This document shows, piece after piece, positions 1-10,460 of a stretch of DNA of 64,000 bases; positions within the stretch are counted from its first letter, which is position 1; each line of letters starts with the position of its first letter. The DNA lies in NCBI GenBank assembly GCA_948474755.1, contig CAOLHI010001287.1:62001-126000 (forward strand), read 5' to 3'. The notes beneath the pieces are model-generated. The model had not been told where the DNA came from and did not search any database. It saw only the letters and a list, made by a program, of their open reading frames with translations. Source of the DNA: Ctenosaura bakeri (Eukaryota; Chordata; Lepidosauria; Squamata; Iguanidae). A program made the position numbers and the translations under genes.

Positions 1-175
1 TGTGGAATTCTGGAGTTTGTAGTTTCCTGAGGTCCAAGAGCTCTCTGGCTGAGGATTCTAAAGGCCCCTCCCTAACCCAAGGATTCCATAAGATGTTGAA
101 AATGAAATATAGCACTGTAACAGTGTTGTGCAAAAGAGCCCTAAGGCTTTCTAGCACTAAGGAAATAGAAATCTG
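1..175 (-). mobile_element. Palindromic MITE, truncated by window edge
   Basis: This is one of several copies in the window of a short DNA transposon built as a long imperfect palindrome. In reverse complement it carries the family blocks seen at 52674-52952: a CTTAGTGCTAGAAAGCCTTA block, CACTGTTACAGTGCTAT, a CAGCCAGAGAGCTC block and CCTCAGGAAACTACAAA. The left side runs off the window and the right boundary is not clear. There is no coding capacity. Confidence 0.65.
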
Positions 176-1547
176 TTCCTCTATTGAGCAATATCGGAAG
201 GTCATTTTGGAAATGTTCAGGATGGCATGAAGAAAGATGAAGTCAGTAGAAAGAATGGACAATAGGCCGCTCCAGTTCTCCTCTTCTCAAGATTCTCTGG
301 CACTTAGCATTCTCTAAATAGCATCAGAATGATGCCACCTGTAAGAGAAGATGGGAAGAGGAGAATTTAAAATAGGTAGTATTCAGACCCAGCTGTTCAC
401 TGTAGCAGGAAGGGCAGGACCAGTATGAGCTTGACCCCAATGGGATGTCGTTTCATTTTGATATTTAGTAGAGCTCTGTCCAAAACTGATGTGTATGTTA
501 GAAATCATTTTAATGGGGTGCTTAGCACAAGGTGCATCTTTGCCCTCAGGTGTTTTTTTTTTTTTCCTTCTGTATCTCGTTATCAACCACATACTTTAGG
601 AAGGATGTAAGAGACTGACTTCAAGCAAGTATCTTAATTAGTCCTGGCAAAGGATGTCTGCCCAGAGAAGGTCATTTTCTGTGTGTACTTTTCCAGTAAC
701 TGAATGCTATTTAGCGAGTAATGCATTAGCTTTGCAGTGCATTATGTAACAGGAAAGCAAACAAAACCTGACTTTCAAGAGGCTGGGGCAGAGAGAGAAG
801 GGAAAAGTTCCAGGCCTTGGTGTTAACATTAGTATAATATGTGGATGTTGTTTATAACCTTCCAGACAGATATCATTTGATAGCAACTTTTAAAGAGAGG
901 TACAAGTTCTACATGCAATCTGTTGTTGACCATTCAGGCCTCCTTTTAGAAGGTGACCTTTGTGACATTCTGTACTGTCTCTGTTGAAAAAATAAGAACT
1001 AAAAACTGTATGTTTATATAAATGTCTCATAATTATTTTAATTGCCAAGACTCTCTTTTTTAAAAGAAGAAGATGACATTTTGAAGAAAGTATTAATAAA
1101 AATTAAATCACCAGGAATCTTTTCCATCTGGAAACTAGGCATCCTTTGGTATTTGTTGACATCATGATAAATTTTTGTGAATGCACAAGATTAGAGTTCT
1201 GTAACTTATAAAAAGTGTGCATTGAAGGAAGGATGGATCTTGCCCACTTGATGTGCATGGCTAGCATGATAGTGTCAGTTAGGTTTGGAGGGGAAATGGC
1301 ATTCCACATTTTTAAGTAGATTTATCAGATTCGTGATCTATTTGGTTTCCTATCATTGGAGAGAAATTGTATTGATAATATGTCCCCCTCCTTTTTTTTT
1401 CTTTTTCCAAATTATATATAAATGAATGTGCACCACAAAAAAATGTATACTCTGAAAAATGCACACAAAAACACTTTAGTAAATGAGGAAATAAAAATGC
1501 ACGTGCTAGGGAAAGCGTGTGTCATAATATAAATAAATTTTCACCTA
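176..1547. other. Unassigned AT-rich sequence
   Basis: I see no recognisable gene or repeat family here. Open frames are under 70 codons on both strands and look like chance. The stretch holds poly-T runs near 549 and 1390 and otherwise looks like ordinary intergenic DNA. Confidence 0.6.
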
Positions 1548-1769
1548 GGGCCTTTTCATGGCTCACAATTCCAGTCCTATAATTCCACTTTAACTGCCAT
1601 GGCAATATTCTACAGAATCCTGGAATTTTTTATTTAAGGAGAGATATTTATGATTCTCAATCAAAGAGCCCTGGTGCTTCAGCAAACTGCAAATCCCAGG
1701 ATTCCATCAGATTCAGGCATGATAGTTAAACATGGCAGTTATAGTGCTATCACTGTGTCAGAAAGGCCC
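1548..1769. mobile_element. Short DNA transposon (Harbinger/Tourist-like termini)
   Basis: A 222-bp element starts with GGGCCTTTTC and ends with GAAAGGCCC, matching termini seen in at least six other elements here. The interior contains an inverted pair around AATTCCACTTTAACTGCC and GGCAGTTATAGTGC. The flanking trinucleotides are CTA and TTA, a one-mismatch 3-bp target duplication. It is non-coding and non-autonomous. Assignment to PIF/Harbinger is an inference from terminal GGCC and a 3-bp duplication. Confidence 0.6.
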
Positions 1770-1790
1770 TTAATTTCATATTCATAAGCT

Positions 1791-1985
1791 GTCATGATAG
1801 CCCCAATTAAATATTTTAAAGGGATGTCATATGGAGGATGGAGCAAGTTTATTTTCTGCTGCTCCAGATACTAGGGCATGAAGCAATGGCTTCAAGTTAC
1901 AGGAACTGAGATTTCACTTAAATATTAGGAAGATCTTCCTGATGGTAATAACAGCTTGACAGTGGAATATGCTGCCTTATTATGG
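1791..1985 (+). mobile_element. CR1 LINE 3'-end fragment
   Basis: The block runs from GTCATGATAGCC through GGATGTCATATGGAGGATGG, CTGCTGCTCCAGA and AGGAAGATCTTCCTGATGG. These are, in order, the conserved blocks of the 3' part of reptile CR1 LINEs. It has no open frame. It resembles the corresponding part of the longer copy ending near 61085. Confidence 0.75.
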
Positions 1986-2881
1986 TCTTTCCCAAAATGT
2001 CTGTTCTCTTGTTCTTATGTCTAAAGAGAAACTCACAAAGAAAACATTGCAGCATAGTGAATTGTGGAAAATAAAACAATGAAAAGCTTCACAATAGTCC
2101 TAGTTTTGTATACTTTGTCAATAATTCTTCTAAACGTAAATTAGGTTATCTGTGTAAACAGGATCAATAATGTGGTTTGATTCTCTGTCCCAGAATCCAC
2201 AATTGCTTTATATTTTCCTGTAAAGTAACTCTCAATTTCACATATTAATCGACTCAGACTTGGCATTGATTTGAATGGGAAGGCAAAGAATTCAAAGAAT
2301 TCTGCCAGTCACATCTAGTAGGCAGTTTGGAACAATTTTCTAGGACAATCTCGGGATAGCACAAAGATTTGAACAAGAATATAAAACTATCTTTCCTGTT
2401 AATACATTCCTTTTATTACTATGGCAGGAAATGTGTTCAGGATACCATCCATCATTCTTCTTTGGTCCCACCAGTGACAAAACATCAGTTCATCACTCTT
2501 ATGATTGTCACAGATTCTCATTTGCATTGTTGCTTTGAACACCTCGCAGCAAGTCCCATTGAACATAGTGCGACATCATAAAACCTGTGGATTTTTGTCA
2601 GATATAAAATGTTATTGAATGCAGGGCTGGAATGAAAATTCATAATTAATTGCTTCCAGGTCAAAAAAACAGGTTTCTTGACACTCAGGAAACTTTGAGT
2701 CTAACTAGAATTTTGGGAAATTTGCGCATCATCCTCAAGTTTGATTTGTGTGTGTGTTTTTAATGAAATGAGCCCTGTTTTATGCAGAGAAAACATGGAG
2801 CTTTTTGCATCTCAAACACACACACAAACACACACACACACCACCTTTTTCTTCTGCAGAGTGATCTCTCCTAACACTTCA
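1986..2881. other. Unassigned sequence with a (CA)n tract
   Basis: No gene or known repeat is visible. A short interrupted (CA)n microsatellite lies at about 2814-2842. The 70-codon frame at 2369-2581 has no recognisable motif and is not called. Confidence 0.6.
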
Positions 2882-3027
2882 GGACCATTTCTGCATGAGA
2901 CTGTTATAGTGCTATGATTCCACTTTCAACATCCTATGGAATCCTGGGAATCCTGCAAACCCTATGATTCCATAGGATGTTGAAAGTGGAATCATAGTGC
3001 TATAACAGTCTCATGCAAAAATGGTCC
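2882..3027. mobile_element. Fold-back MITE with 62-bp arms
   Basis: Arms at 2882-2943 and 2966-3027 are inverted copies that match at 59 of 62 positions by hand alignment, separated by a 22-bp spacer. The arm sequence (GGACCATTT, then GACTGTTATAG, then CCACTTTCAACATCCTATGG) is that of the palindromic family at 38204, 52674, 57372 and 62069. This copy has lost the whole central region present in the 57372 copy. A transcript would form a long hairpin. Confidence 0.85.
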
Positions 3028-3136
3028 AGGATATTTCAATATAGGAAGAACATATACAGAGTGCCTACCAATCCCCTGATGGCAACTCCATGAATTTCAT
3101 AAGCAAGGAATATTTAGAGGTGGTTTGTATGACTCT

Positions 3137-3138
3137 TT

Positions 3139-3183
<45 letters not shown>
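3137..3183. repeat. (TG)n(GA)n compound microsatellite
   Basis: About 13 GT units are followed directly by about 10 GA units. It is a simple compound dinucleotide repeat with no other function visible. Confidence 0.95.
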
Positions 3184-3239
3184 TTGCCAAATGAATGAGA
3201 CCACTACCCCTCATCTCAACAACATTAATGCATATTCTG

Positions 3240-3470
3240 TGCTTTTGTGTATGGAGTCAAGTTCCCTGTTGACTTATGGCAACCTATGAGTTTCAGAGGA
3301 TTTTCTAAGGCAAGGAATACTCACAGATGATTTTGTAATTTCGTTCCTCTGTATCTAGCCTACAGTGCCTGGTAGCCCTTGGCAGTCTCTCATCCAAGTT
3401 CCAACCAGGACTGACCCTCTTTAGCTTCCAAGATCAGATGGGACCTGATTTAGGCCACCACAAGGAGAAT
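3240..3470 (-). mobile_element. 5S rRNA-derived SINE (SINE3-like)
   Basis: Read on the minus strand, about 3355-3465 resembles the second half of vertebrate 5S rRNA, including the internal promoter region (AGATCAGATGGGACCTGAT, GCTTCCAAGATC and CATCCAAGTTCCAACCAGG in plus orientation). It is followed by a tail containing TTGACTTATGGCAACCTAT, the same tail as the tRNA-derived SINEs and the RTE/BovB-like LINE in this window. It is diverged and probably inactive. A genuine 5S gene is excluded by the divergence and the SINE tail. Confidence 0.7.
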
Positions 3471-3849
3471 ACTTTGAGGGAATACTTGTTTTCTTTTATA
3501 ACGGAAAAAAACAACAATTAGTGTAAGTATTTGTCCTTGCATACAAGAACAAAATAGTTGAGGATTTGCACACCTAATTGAATGTCAATGTTGGAAACAC
3601 CTTTCTTGTTTATGTATTTTACCTATCACCTTTGTATTTTGTCCTTTCTTGAAGAAACTCAAGGTTGCGTACATGGAGGTTCCGCCAGGTAGGTTAGATC
3701 AGTTACAAGGTAGGTTAGATCAGTTATTCTTAACCTTTTCTTTACCAGGGACCCCACCAATATAATATTTTGCTGGAGACCCCCAAGATTGAATATTTAG
3801 ATTTAAATTTAGATTTAAATATGTATGTAGGTATTTATTTATTTAAGGC

Positions 3850-4043
3850 TTCTGGAGACTAGGATTCAAATTCCCATCAGACACTGGGTGATCTTGGGCA
3901 AGTCATGTTCTTTCAGCCTCAGAAGAAAGCAAAGGCAAACATTCTCTGAACAAATCTCGCCTCCCCCCCCAAAAAAAAAACTGTGATGGGTTCACTTTAG
4001 GGCTGCCATAAGTCAAAAATGACATGAATGCACACAGCAATGA
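3850..4043 (+). mobile_element. tRNA-derived SINE fragment (nested)
   Basis: This contains the SINE body blocks CTGGAGACTAGGATTCAAAT, TGATCTTGGGCAAGTCA, CCTCAGAAGAAAGCAAAGGC and the tail GGGCTGCCATAAGTCAAAAA. The tRNA-like 5' head is missing. It lies inside the hAT element at 3721-4477, with a C/A-rich low-complexity run near 3963-3980. Confidence 0.8.
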
Positions 4044-4092
4044 AATGCTACTAATGGGGGGATGTTCTTTCTAGCCATCATGTCTCCCCCCT

Positions 4093-4245
4093 TTGAAAAC
4101 TTACTTGCAGTGATCCTAAGCCAAACCTATCATGTGGGTTTTCTTGGCAAGATTTACTGCTTTTGCTTCTCTCTGTGGCTGAGAGAATGTGACTTGTCTG
4201 AGGATTCAAACCCTGGTCTCCAGAGACATAGTCTGGATGTGTGCA
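4093..4245 (-). mobile_element. tRNA-derived SINE fragment (nested)
   Basis: In plus orientation it reads GATCCTAAGCCAAACCTATC, GGGTTTTCTTGGCAAGATTT and TCAAACCCTGGTCTCCAGAG, the reverse complement of the SINE body. It points toward the neighbouring SINE at 3850-4043 and sits in the same hAT element. The head is truncated. Confidence 0.75.
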
Positions 4246-4485
4246 CATGCTTCCCACTATGTTCCTTTTGCAGGGATGTGACAATGGGAGTATGTGTGGA
4301 TGTGCCTTGTTCCCTCGCTTGCAAATAAGGGAGCAGTTTCAGCATCCACAAAGTCCCCCACTGCCATATCCCTATTGGTACTGCTGATGCATGTGTCCAG
4401 CAGCAGGGCTTTGTGGACCCTTTGTGAGAGCTCTTCAGATCCTCAGGAGTCCCTGGACCCTCAGTTAAGAAGCACTGGGTTAGAG

Positions 4486-5381
4486 TAAAGCACACTTATT
4501 TGCCCAAGCCCACATAATGAAATGAGCCAGAATTTGAAATAAGATCTCCTAGGGGTCAAATCTTTAAAAATACCCAATTCACTGCACTGATGCAATATAT
4601 ATTCTTGGACAAACTTGCTGCAGCCAGTGAGTATGTGAAGTTCTGTCCATTGTCAAACCAGATTCCTCCATTCTCTTTTGTAGAAGAGCCAATGTTTTTC
4701 ACATCTGCTTTGGGTGCATTGTCAGTGGAACTGTTGCTTGTGCAATTGAGCAGTATATTTGTGATATGAACCATACTATGATGAGTCCAAATGCATTTTC
4801 ACTTGTCTCTTGCTCCTCAATATGATCCTCTATTAGCACTCAAGGGATGCAGAGTTAGAACAATCTAGCATGATACCTGCCTAGGCTATAAACAAAAGAT
4901 TATTAAGAGATACTTTATATGTCCTCTCTTCCATTTCTCTCAGGCAAGCTGTTGGTCAACATAGAAAATAATCTGGACCATTGCTACTTCTTCTCCATCA
5001 AAAGGTACTGACTCCAAAAGAGTTATTTCACAAGATTATTGGGTAAGAGGACACCAAAGGATGTCTATCTCACCATCTTTTAAAATGAGCCCACCCTGTC
5101 TACTACAACTCTGTCCTTTTTTATGCTTGCTCACGGTAGTGCGAGGATATAGCATCCATGCAAAGAGAAATTGAAGAGCATAACCTATTGGCAGGATTAT
5201 GTATTTTCAGGGAAAAGGTGTTGCTTAAAAGAGGTTCTTTATCCATGAGAATTCTCACTTTGCTTGTGGATAGTCCTGCGAATGGCTGCCAACATACTGG
5301 GTATTTACTGAGGGTCTTTAGGTCTAGAATGAAAAAGTGCCTACAAAATGAATATTTACATGTATGAAAATGTGCAGCTAT
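4486..5381. other. Unassigned sequence
   Basis: No gene, RNA or repeat family is recognised. Open frames up to about 90 codons overlap on both strands (near 5121-5393) and show no motif. Confidence 0.55.
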
Positions 5382-5883
5382 GGCCCTTTCCACATGAGGC
5401 CAGTGAATCGCTCCGTGATGTTACTTACTGGTTCTTCTTGCCTCAAAGCAACGCGGACTTTCCCTTAAGCCCTTCCTCAAGGCTCCTCTGTTTGTTCCAG
5501 GGCAATTCGGAGCAGTGCAAGGTCTTTAGATCCACACTGGTGAGGCTGACAAAATGGCAGCTTCTGGTTGTTTGTGGGTTCAGAACAACCGCTGAAGCTG
5601 ACCACGCCCACAGCCTGCCGTCCGCTGATCACAGGCTCACATTGGTGCGAATCTGTGCATCTGCACAACTGAGCAGGAATTAATTGGTGCGTTCTAGAAA
5701 ACTGAAAGACCGTTTTTTTCCTGGTCTTCACATAGTGCACTGGAGGACCACTTGGGGGCATTTTGGATCAGACTTAGGTGCAGAACTAAGGTACATAGTC
5801 CGAACCTAGTCCGATCCAAGGTGCACACGACCTCCATGACAGGACGCCTTGGCCCGTCTTAGCTTCCTCGTGCGGAAAGGGCC
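5382..5883. mobile_element. Non-autonomous DNA transposon (GGCCCTTTCC termini)
   Basis: A 502-bp element begins GGCCCTTTCCACATGA and ends TCGTGCGGAAAGGGCC, inverted repeats with two mismatches over 16 bp. Flanking trinucleotides are TAT and TAA. The interior is GC-richer than its surroundings and has no transposase. The same termini occur at 9441, 11810, 38721 and 38968, so these form a family group, probably PIF/Harbinger-like. The overlapping frames of about 94-111 codons inside it are not genes. Confidence 0.75.
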
Positions 5884-6980
5884 TAAATATAGACCCATTT
5901 GTTGTGGACTTGTAAAAAAAAAAAAGAACTTATGTAGCAATGGGATGGAATGAATTTGTTCCTGGAAAAAAAAATGCATTATACAAAGTGAAACAGACAC
6001 CCCTGATAGTAAGTGACAAATTTTTCCTTCATGTATGTGTTGAATCCCAAAATTTTAAAAATTGATGATAAAGTATATGGTATTATGTGAAGAAGTATTT
6101 CCATTTTTTTGTCCTACATTTCCTGCCAGCTAGTTAATAGTATCATCCAAGGAAGACACATCATACAATCAGATGACAGAAAATTAGGCCTGAAACCAGC
6201 ATATGCTAATACTTTTGTTGGTGGGGGATGTCCATTGTTTAGCCATGGGGTGCTCCCAAGCACATTCAGGATATTTTACCACATCTAGCACAGAAGGAGT
6301 AGTCTCTCCCCAGTAGGTGCTTGATATTAGTAATGGAATGAATATTTAAAAAAATTGAAAGTAGTTGAAAAAGATGAGGGCTTTTTTTGAGTGTGAGAAG
6401 AATCCTTGAACTTTGGAACTTACATTGAACAAAATTGGCACATTGTGGTTTTGCACAGAAACCCAAATTATCTGAATAGGAAACAACTTTTTCTGCACAA
6501 AGAAACAATACATGGTAAAAAGGAACTGTTGGTTTCTGTTACTGCGGTCCAGGCCTACCCGGAGATAGCACTCGATATCACTTTGATATGAAACAATTCG
6601 GCCTTCCTCTGCCACCCTGCTTCATGTGTTTGCGAGGCCACCGGACAAGCACGCAAACAGGCACGACCAATAATTGCTGGACATTCCATTCTCCTCCCAG
6701 GCAGGCCAGATACAGCCGGTTTGTCGCTTCAGGGACCTCTCCAGCAAACACCTCATTGCATATGCACAATACTAACAAAGGCTCCCCTGCCCCGGGCAGG
6801 CAACCTGACAAAGCTGTACTAAGCACTCCGTATTTGCATACTGGCTACACTATTGTTAGTTCAGCTCTGATTCAATCATGCTGACCTGATTCAACCATTC
6901 TGACCTTTCCAAAGCTTTGTCCCACTCCTAAAACGCATTGTTCTTACCAAGTAAGGCATGGCCTGCAGTCATGATTCACC

Positions 6981-6990
6981 CTATAAAAAC
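6981..6990 (+). promoter_or_regulatory. LTR core promoter TATA box
   Basis: CTATAAAAAC lies about 300 bp upstream of the AATAAA signal in the solo LTR at 6537-7484. Equivalent TATA sequences appear in reverse complement in the other two LTR copies (near 33581 and 63411). Activity cannot be judged from sequence. Confidence 0.55.
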
Positions 6991-7284
6991 CCCTTATTCT
7001 GAGACCTTCCTCGGATCACTCCTGAGTTCCATCCAGCCTTGCCGCCGCTCTGCCTGGTGAGCCTTCCCCTCAATTATAGTGGCTGAGACTGCTCAACCCC
7101 GGATTGCTCAGACCGCTCTATTGTGCCAAGTTTCTTCATCATACCCCAACTTCTCTCTCAAGGTCCAGGACTACGAGACAGGTGTCGTATCACCCATTTC
7201 CCTCTAAAAATCCCTATTCCAAGTCAATCTCTGATTCCTTAGTTATCTGTGTGACTGTGGTGTCTTTAATATTTGTCTGTACTT

Positions 7285-7290
7285 AATAAA
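7285..7290 (+). terminator. LTR polyadenylation signal
   Basis: AATAAA sits in the 3' half of the solo LTR, downstream of its TATA box. The reverse-strand LTR copies keep the equivalent signal (TTTATT near 33311 and 63077 on the plus strand). Confidence 0.55.
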
Positions 7291-7600
7291 CATCCATTTT
7301 TATTATTTTAACCCATCTGACTGCTTGACTGACCTGACCCCGTAGATGCTGGGTTGCAAGATCCTGCTAAGTTACCCTGCCTCTCGCTAGCTTTAGTGAA
7401 TGCTCCAGCTAATTTTCCCCAAAGTTGTGTTGTTGTTTGGTTATTTAGGTGTCCCTCCCAGGACCCCCAGAAATCAGGGTAACATTTCCGTGCAAAACAA
7501 TGATGTGCCATCTTTATGCAGAATAAGTCTGAATGGAAAACTGTGTGCATTTCAAATACTTTCTTACAGCAGGGAGAAAATTACCAAAATTTCTCATTTT

Positions 7601-9321
7601 TTTTCCTTTGAATCCAAACAAAATATGTTCGAGTACAGTCCTACACCAAATCAGTGGCCAGAGTCATGCTTGGAAACCACCTGGCTGCTCCTGTACACTG
7701 TGGGCAATGATGTTCTCCAAGGAAACAGGAAGAATGAAGCAGATTCCTCAGGTGAACAATACTGGATGGACCCTGGCTATTCCTGTCTGTCCTGCACCTC
7801 TAAAAAAGCATTTAGAAGTAAGGGCAACACCTTCCCATTTCGACACTATTGAAGTACGATTCGATGGCCAATCCAGTTTTCTTCTCAGTGGGGGAAGGGG
7901 GTTTTCTTGTCTTTCTCTTCTGGGAAGATGAGATCAAGAGATAAATATATGAAGGTGTATTGATTGAAGAATAATTCTTCTCACACACTCTCATTTCAAA
8001 CATAAGCAAAACTTTTTCACTGAGATTTCCAAATGAAAACATTAAGGGAGAGAGGACACAAAGGAACAAACAGCTAAGCACCCTCACCTCAAAAGGACAA
8101 TTATCATGTCATTTTGGCAGCCTCTTTGTTTTGTCAAACTCACATACTTATGTTCTTCTTTACCAAATTCGGTTCTCTTTCTAAAAACATTGTTTTACCT
8201 GCTTTCAGTTTCTCCAAGATTTGCACTGAAAGCAAAGTGCTTAAAAGAGAGAGAGAGGAGAGAAAGAGAGATCAATTCATTTCCTCATTTTTGTCTTCCC
8301 AGAATTTCTTAGCAGTAAGACAGTGGCCCATGGGGAGCTCAAGACTGGAACTTCTTTCCCAAACTGATGGTAGCATTTTGTGCTTCATCTTATTCTCAGT
8401 TTTGCTTCAAGGATCCAAGACCCTGACCTGACCCCAGCCAAATTTAAATGGCAGTCTTAAGAAGATGAGAAGCTAGTGCATTCAGCAAATAGATCACTAG
8501 ATGCCTGCAGTCTCCTTTTGAATCTTTCCTGTGAACTACCTTCATTTCAGCAACTTTCATGTGCCTTAATAAGCAGTGTGGCTCAGTTCGGCCTTGAAAT
8601 ATCACCATCTGACGGTTCACACCTAACTCTTTGGGACAAAGGCAGACATTCTGCTCTCTTCACTGTGTGAGAACTTCAGCTTCCTCTTACTGGTTAGACT
8701 GAAGTTCAGAGTCATAGCTGAACTATAGCCTGGCATTAAAAATAGGATTCCATGACTGCAAAGAAAGTGCTATGTGAATTTTTAAGATCCTTTTGAAAAG
8801 ACAAAGGTCAGTTGCAGATCAAAAGGAGAAGCTGCATGGACACATGTGAGATTGTTAATTAAATAGGAGGTTCACATATGTTCCTTGTGTGTGTGGATAG
8901 ACATTTACACCTGAATATGAAAGGTGATATATGTGAGAAGTAAATGTCAATTTATATTTAAAACACACTTATTAATTCTGTTTCATTCTAATATATAAAA
9001 CGTAATTCTAAGAGCTGTGACTACATGCATTTGGCTTTCTGGCTCAACTCCACTGTGATGGGAAATCCAAAAGAGAAAGCACCCAGAGGTTACAGGGAGC
9101 CATAACTCCCATTTTATTCTAACAGTTCCACTGGCTGCTGATCTGTTTCTGGGACAATTTAAAATGGTATGTGCCAAAGAACACTTTACAGCTTGGGTCT
9201 GTCTCTCTTGTCTGTTTGATCATGTTTTCTCATAGCAATCTGCCTAGGCTTTGAGAGTTTGGGGGGAAGTCCTTCTCTTGGTCCCACTGCCATCAAAGGT
9301 ACATTTGACAGGAAGTAATGA
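7601..9321. other. Unassigned sequence
   Basis: No repeat family or gene recognised. A purine-rich AGAGAGAGAGG run lies near 8250. The longest frames (for example 7400-7852, 150 codons) run across the LTR boundary or lack any motif, so they are not called. Confidence 0.55.
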
Positions 9322-9559
9322 CCCAGTAGAAGAGTATGTGCTTTGCCTAAAGACATTTCAGGTTCAGTTCCCAGCATCTCTGATAAAAGGTTCCAATAGA
9401 GGATAATGGGAAAGACTCACTCTTGATGTGACCCTGCTGAGGCCCTTTTCGCATTGAGGCGGCTCACGCGAGAAGGCTCCTCCGGGAGGCTGCCGTTTCT
9501 CCCCTCCTTCCTTCCGCAGGTGAAGGAACCGGGGGGAAGCGGCAGCCTCACGCAAGCCG

Positions 9560-10085
9560 CCCTCCCCCCAGGCGAAGCAGGAGGTGTCGCGTCCGTCCCC
9601 CCCCTCGCGCGAAGCAGGAGGTGTCGCATCCGTCCGTCCCCCGTCGGGTGTCCTCCATATTTTATTGCTTTAGTATGGCAGTAGCCTGAGGGAATAGTGA
9701 TAGTAGAATGTTAGGTTATTCCCAGGTGCCGAACATTCCTTCCGGCTGGAATTTCACAGGAACCGTTTGGCCAGATAGTAGTCATAGTGACTGGGGTCGT
9801 TTGTCCTTTTTACAACTATCTCAGGAGAAACTGTCTGTTTAAGTGTAGAGTGTGGGAAACAAATCCCATTCTTGAGCTTTGACGTCTGTAAGACAGCATC
9901 CCTTATTATGTTTCAATAAATCTTCTATCAAGTTTATTGATTACGTGTGAGCATGAATCTGTTCCTGACACCCCCGCTCGCGCGAAGCAGGAGTTGTCAC
10001 GTCCGTTCCCCCCGCTCGCGTGAAGAAGGAGATGTCGCGTCCGTCTCCCCCACTCGCGCGAAGCAGGTGGTGTTGCGTCTGTCAC
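9560..10085. repeat. GC-rich ~40-bp minisatellite, split by an LTR-like insert
   Basis: About five diverged units containing GCGAAGCAGGAGGTGTCGC and a CGTCCGTCCCCCC run flank the insertion at 9649-9970: two units on the left and three on the right. The array belongs to the DNA transposon at 9441-10371. Unit-to-unit differences are mostly at CpG sites and in the C-run length. Confidence 0.75.
9649..9970 (+). mobile_element. Short solo LTR-like insert
   Basis: A 322-bp AT-richer block begins TGTCCTCC and ends CCTGACA, and carries AATAAA near 9915 in its 3' part, as an LTR would. It interrupts the minisatellite array. Target duplication is unclear: CCCCCG occurs at 9638-9643 and again at 9971-9976, but the C-rich context makes that weak. 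Family unknown. Confidence 0.55.
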
Positions 10086-10460
10086 GCTAGCACCCCGCCC
10101 CGCCCCTTCCTTCCACAGGGGCGGAGGGAAGGAAGCATGACCCGGCCGCCTCCCCGACGCTCCACACAGGAGATAAGTGCGCGTGGGCGCCGGGAGTGTT
10201 GCGCGAGCGCGGGTGATTTTCGCTTTGAGGCGAAAATCAAAAAACCCACAATCGCACCGCTGCAGCCCCGTGAGCGCGGCAGAAGTGGGAGTGCGTCGTG
10301 CAGAGTGACGCTCCCACTCCTGCGAGGCTCACGGGGCTGTCGCGCGACAGAAAGCCCGTGCGAAAAGGGCCTGAGACATTGGCAGTTAGATGGGACAATA
10401 CTGTCATCGGAACCAGATGGATAAATAGTCTACTCCATTACAATGCAGCTTCCAAACTTC

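Larger units (their letters stand above)
3721..4477. mobile_element. hAT-like DNA transposon with nested SINEs
   Basis: The 5' terminus CAGTTATTCTTAACC pairs with the reverse complement of the 3' terminus, CAGTGCTTCTTAACTG, a terminal sequence typical of hAT elements. It is flanked by an 8-bp target duplication, GGTTAGAT (3713-3720) and GGTTAGAG (4478-4485), 7 of 8 identical. No transposase is encoded. Two SINE fragments in opposite orientation lie inside (about 3850-4043 and 4093-4245), so the element predates them. Confidence 0.85.
6537..7484 (+). mobile_element. Solo LTR of an endogenous retrovirus, copy 1
   Basis: A 948-bp LTR starts TGTTAC and ends GGTAACA. The target duplication is 4 bp, TTTC, on both sides (6533-6536 and 7485-7488), as seen for gammaretrovirus-like (class I) elements. 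A TATA box, CTATAAAA, lies at 6981 and a polyadenylation signal AATAAA at 7285-7290, which sets the orientation. No internal retroviral sequence adjoins it, so it is the product of LTR-LTR recombination. Diverged copies of the same family lie at 33118-34029 and 62881-63853 on the other strand. Confidence 0.88.
6270..7600 (+). repeat. TTTCTGCACAGAAA-type repeat, copy A, split by an LTR
   Basis: Repeated near-palindromic motifs (TTTTGCACAGAAACCC, TTTTCTGCACAAAG, CCGTGCAAAAC, TTTATGCAGAATAAG) occur on both sides of the LTR at 6537-7484. The left part is about 6270-6536 and the right part 7485-7600. Similar blocks occur at about 14050-14350, 27090-27400, 30930-31400 and 35925-36290. I do not recognise the family. 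Confidence 0.6.
9441..10371. mobile_element. GC-rich DNA transposon inserted in a SINE
   Basis: Termini GGCCCTTTTCGCA and TGCGAAAAGGGCC are perfect inverted repeats. The flanking trinucleotides are TGA on both sides (9438-9440 and 10372-10374), and the interrupted SINE lines up across the join. The element is CpG-rich and contains a ~40-bp minisatellite (about 9560-10085) and two subterminal hairpins (about 10216-10234 and 10285-10322). No transposase is present. It would look like a CpG island to a composition scan, but its edges are transposon edges. Confidence 0.85.
9322..10460 (+). mobile_element. tRNA-derived SINE split by a DNA transposon
   Basis: The head (about 9322-9440) carries TATGTGCTTTGCCTAAAG and GGTTCAGTTCCCAGCATCTC, a degenerate tRNA-like A/B-box region seen in a lizard SINE. 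The 3' half resumes at 10372 with ACATTGGCAGTTAGATGG and GATGGATAAATAGTCTACTC. Removing 9441-10371 and one copy of TGA rejoins the two halves in the order expected for this SINE. The SINE is the oldest layer of the nest. Confidence 0.7.

Noticed and set aside
3355..3465. 5S rRNA gene on the minus strand
   Set aside because: Only part of 5S is present, with many substitutions, fused to the SINE tail; it is a SINE3-like element.
7400..7852. 150-codon open frame on the plus strand
   Set aside because: It crosses the exact LTR boundary at 7484 into an unrelated repeat, so it cannot be an inherited coding unit.
9441..10371. CpG island or promoter
   Set aside because: The GC-rich block has transposon terminal repeats, a TGA target duplication and a minisatellite, and sits inside a SINE; no gene starts nearby.
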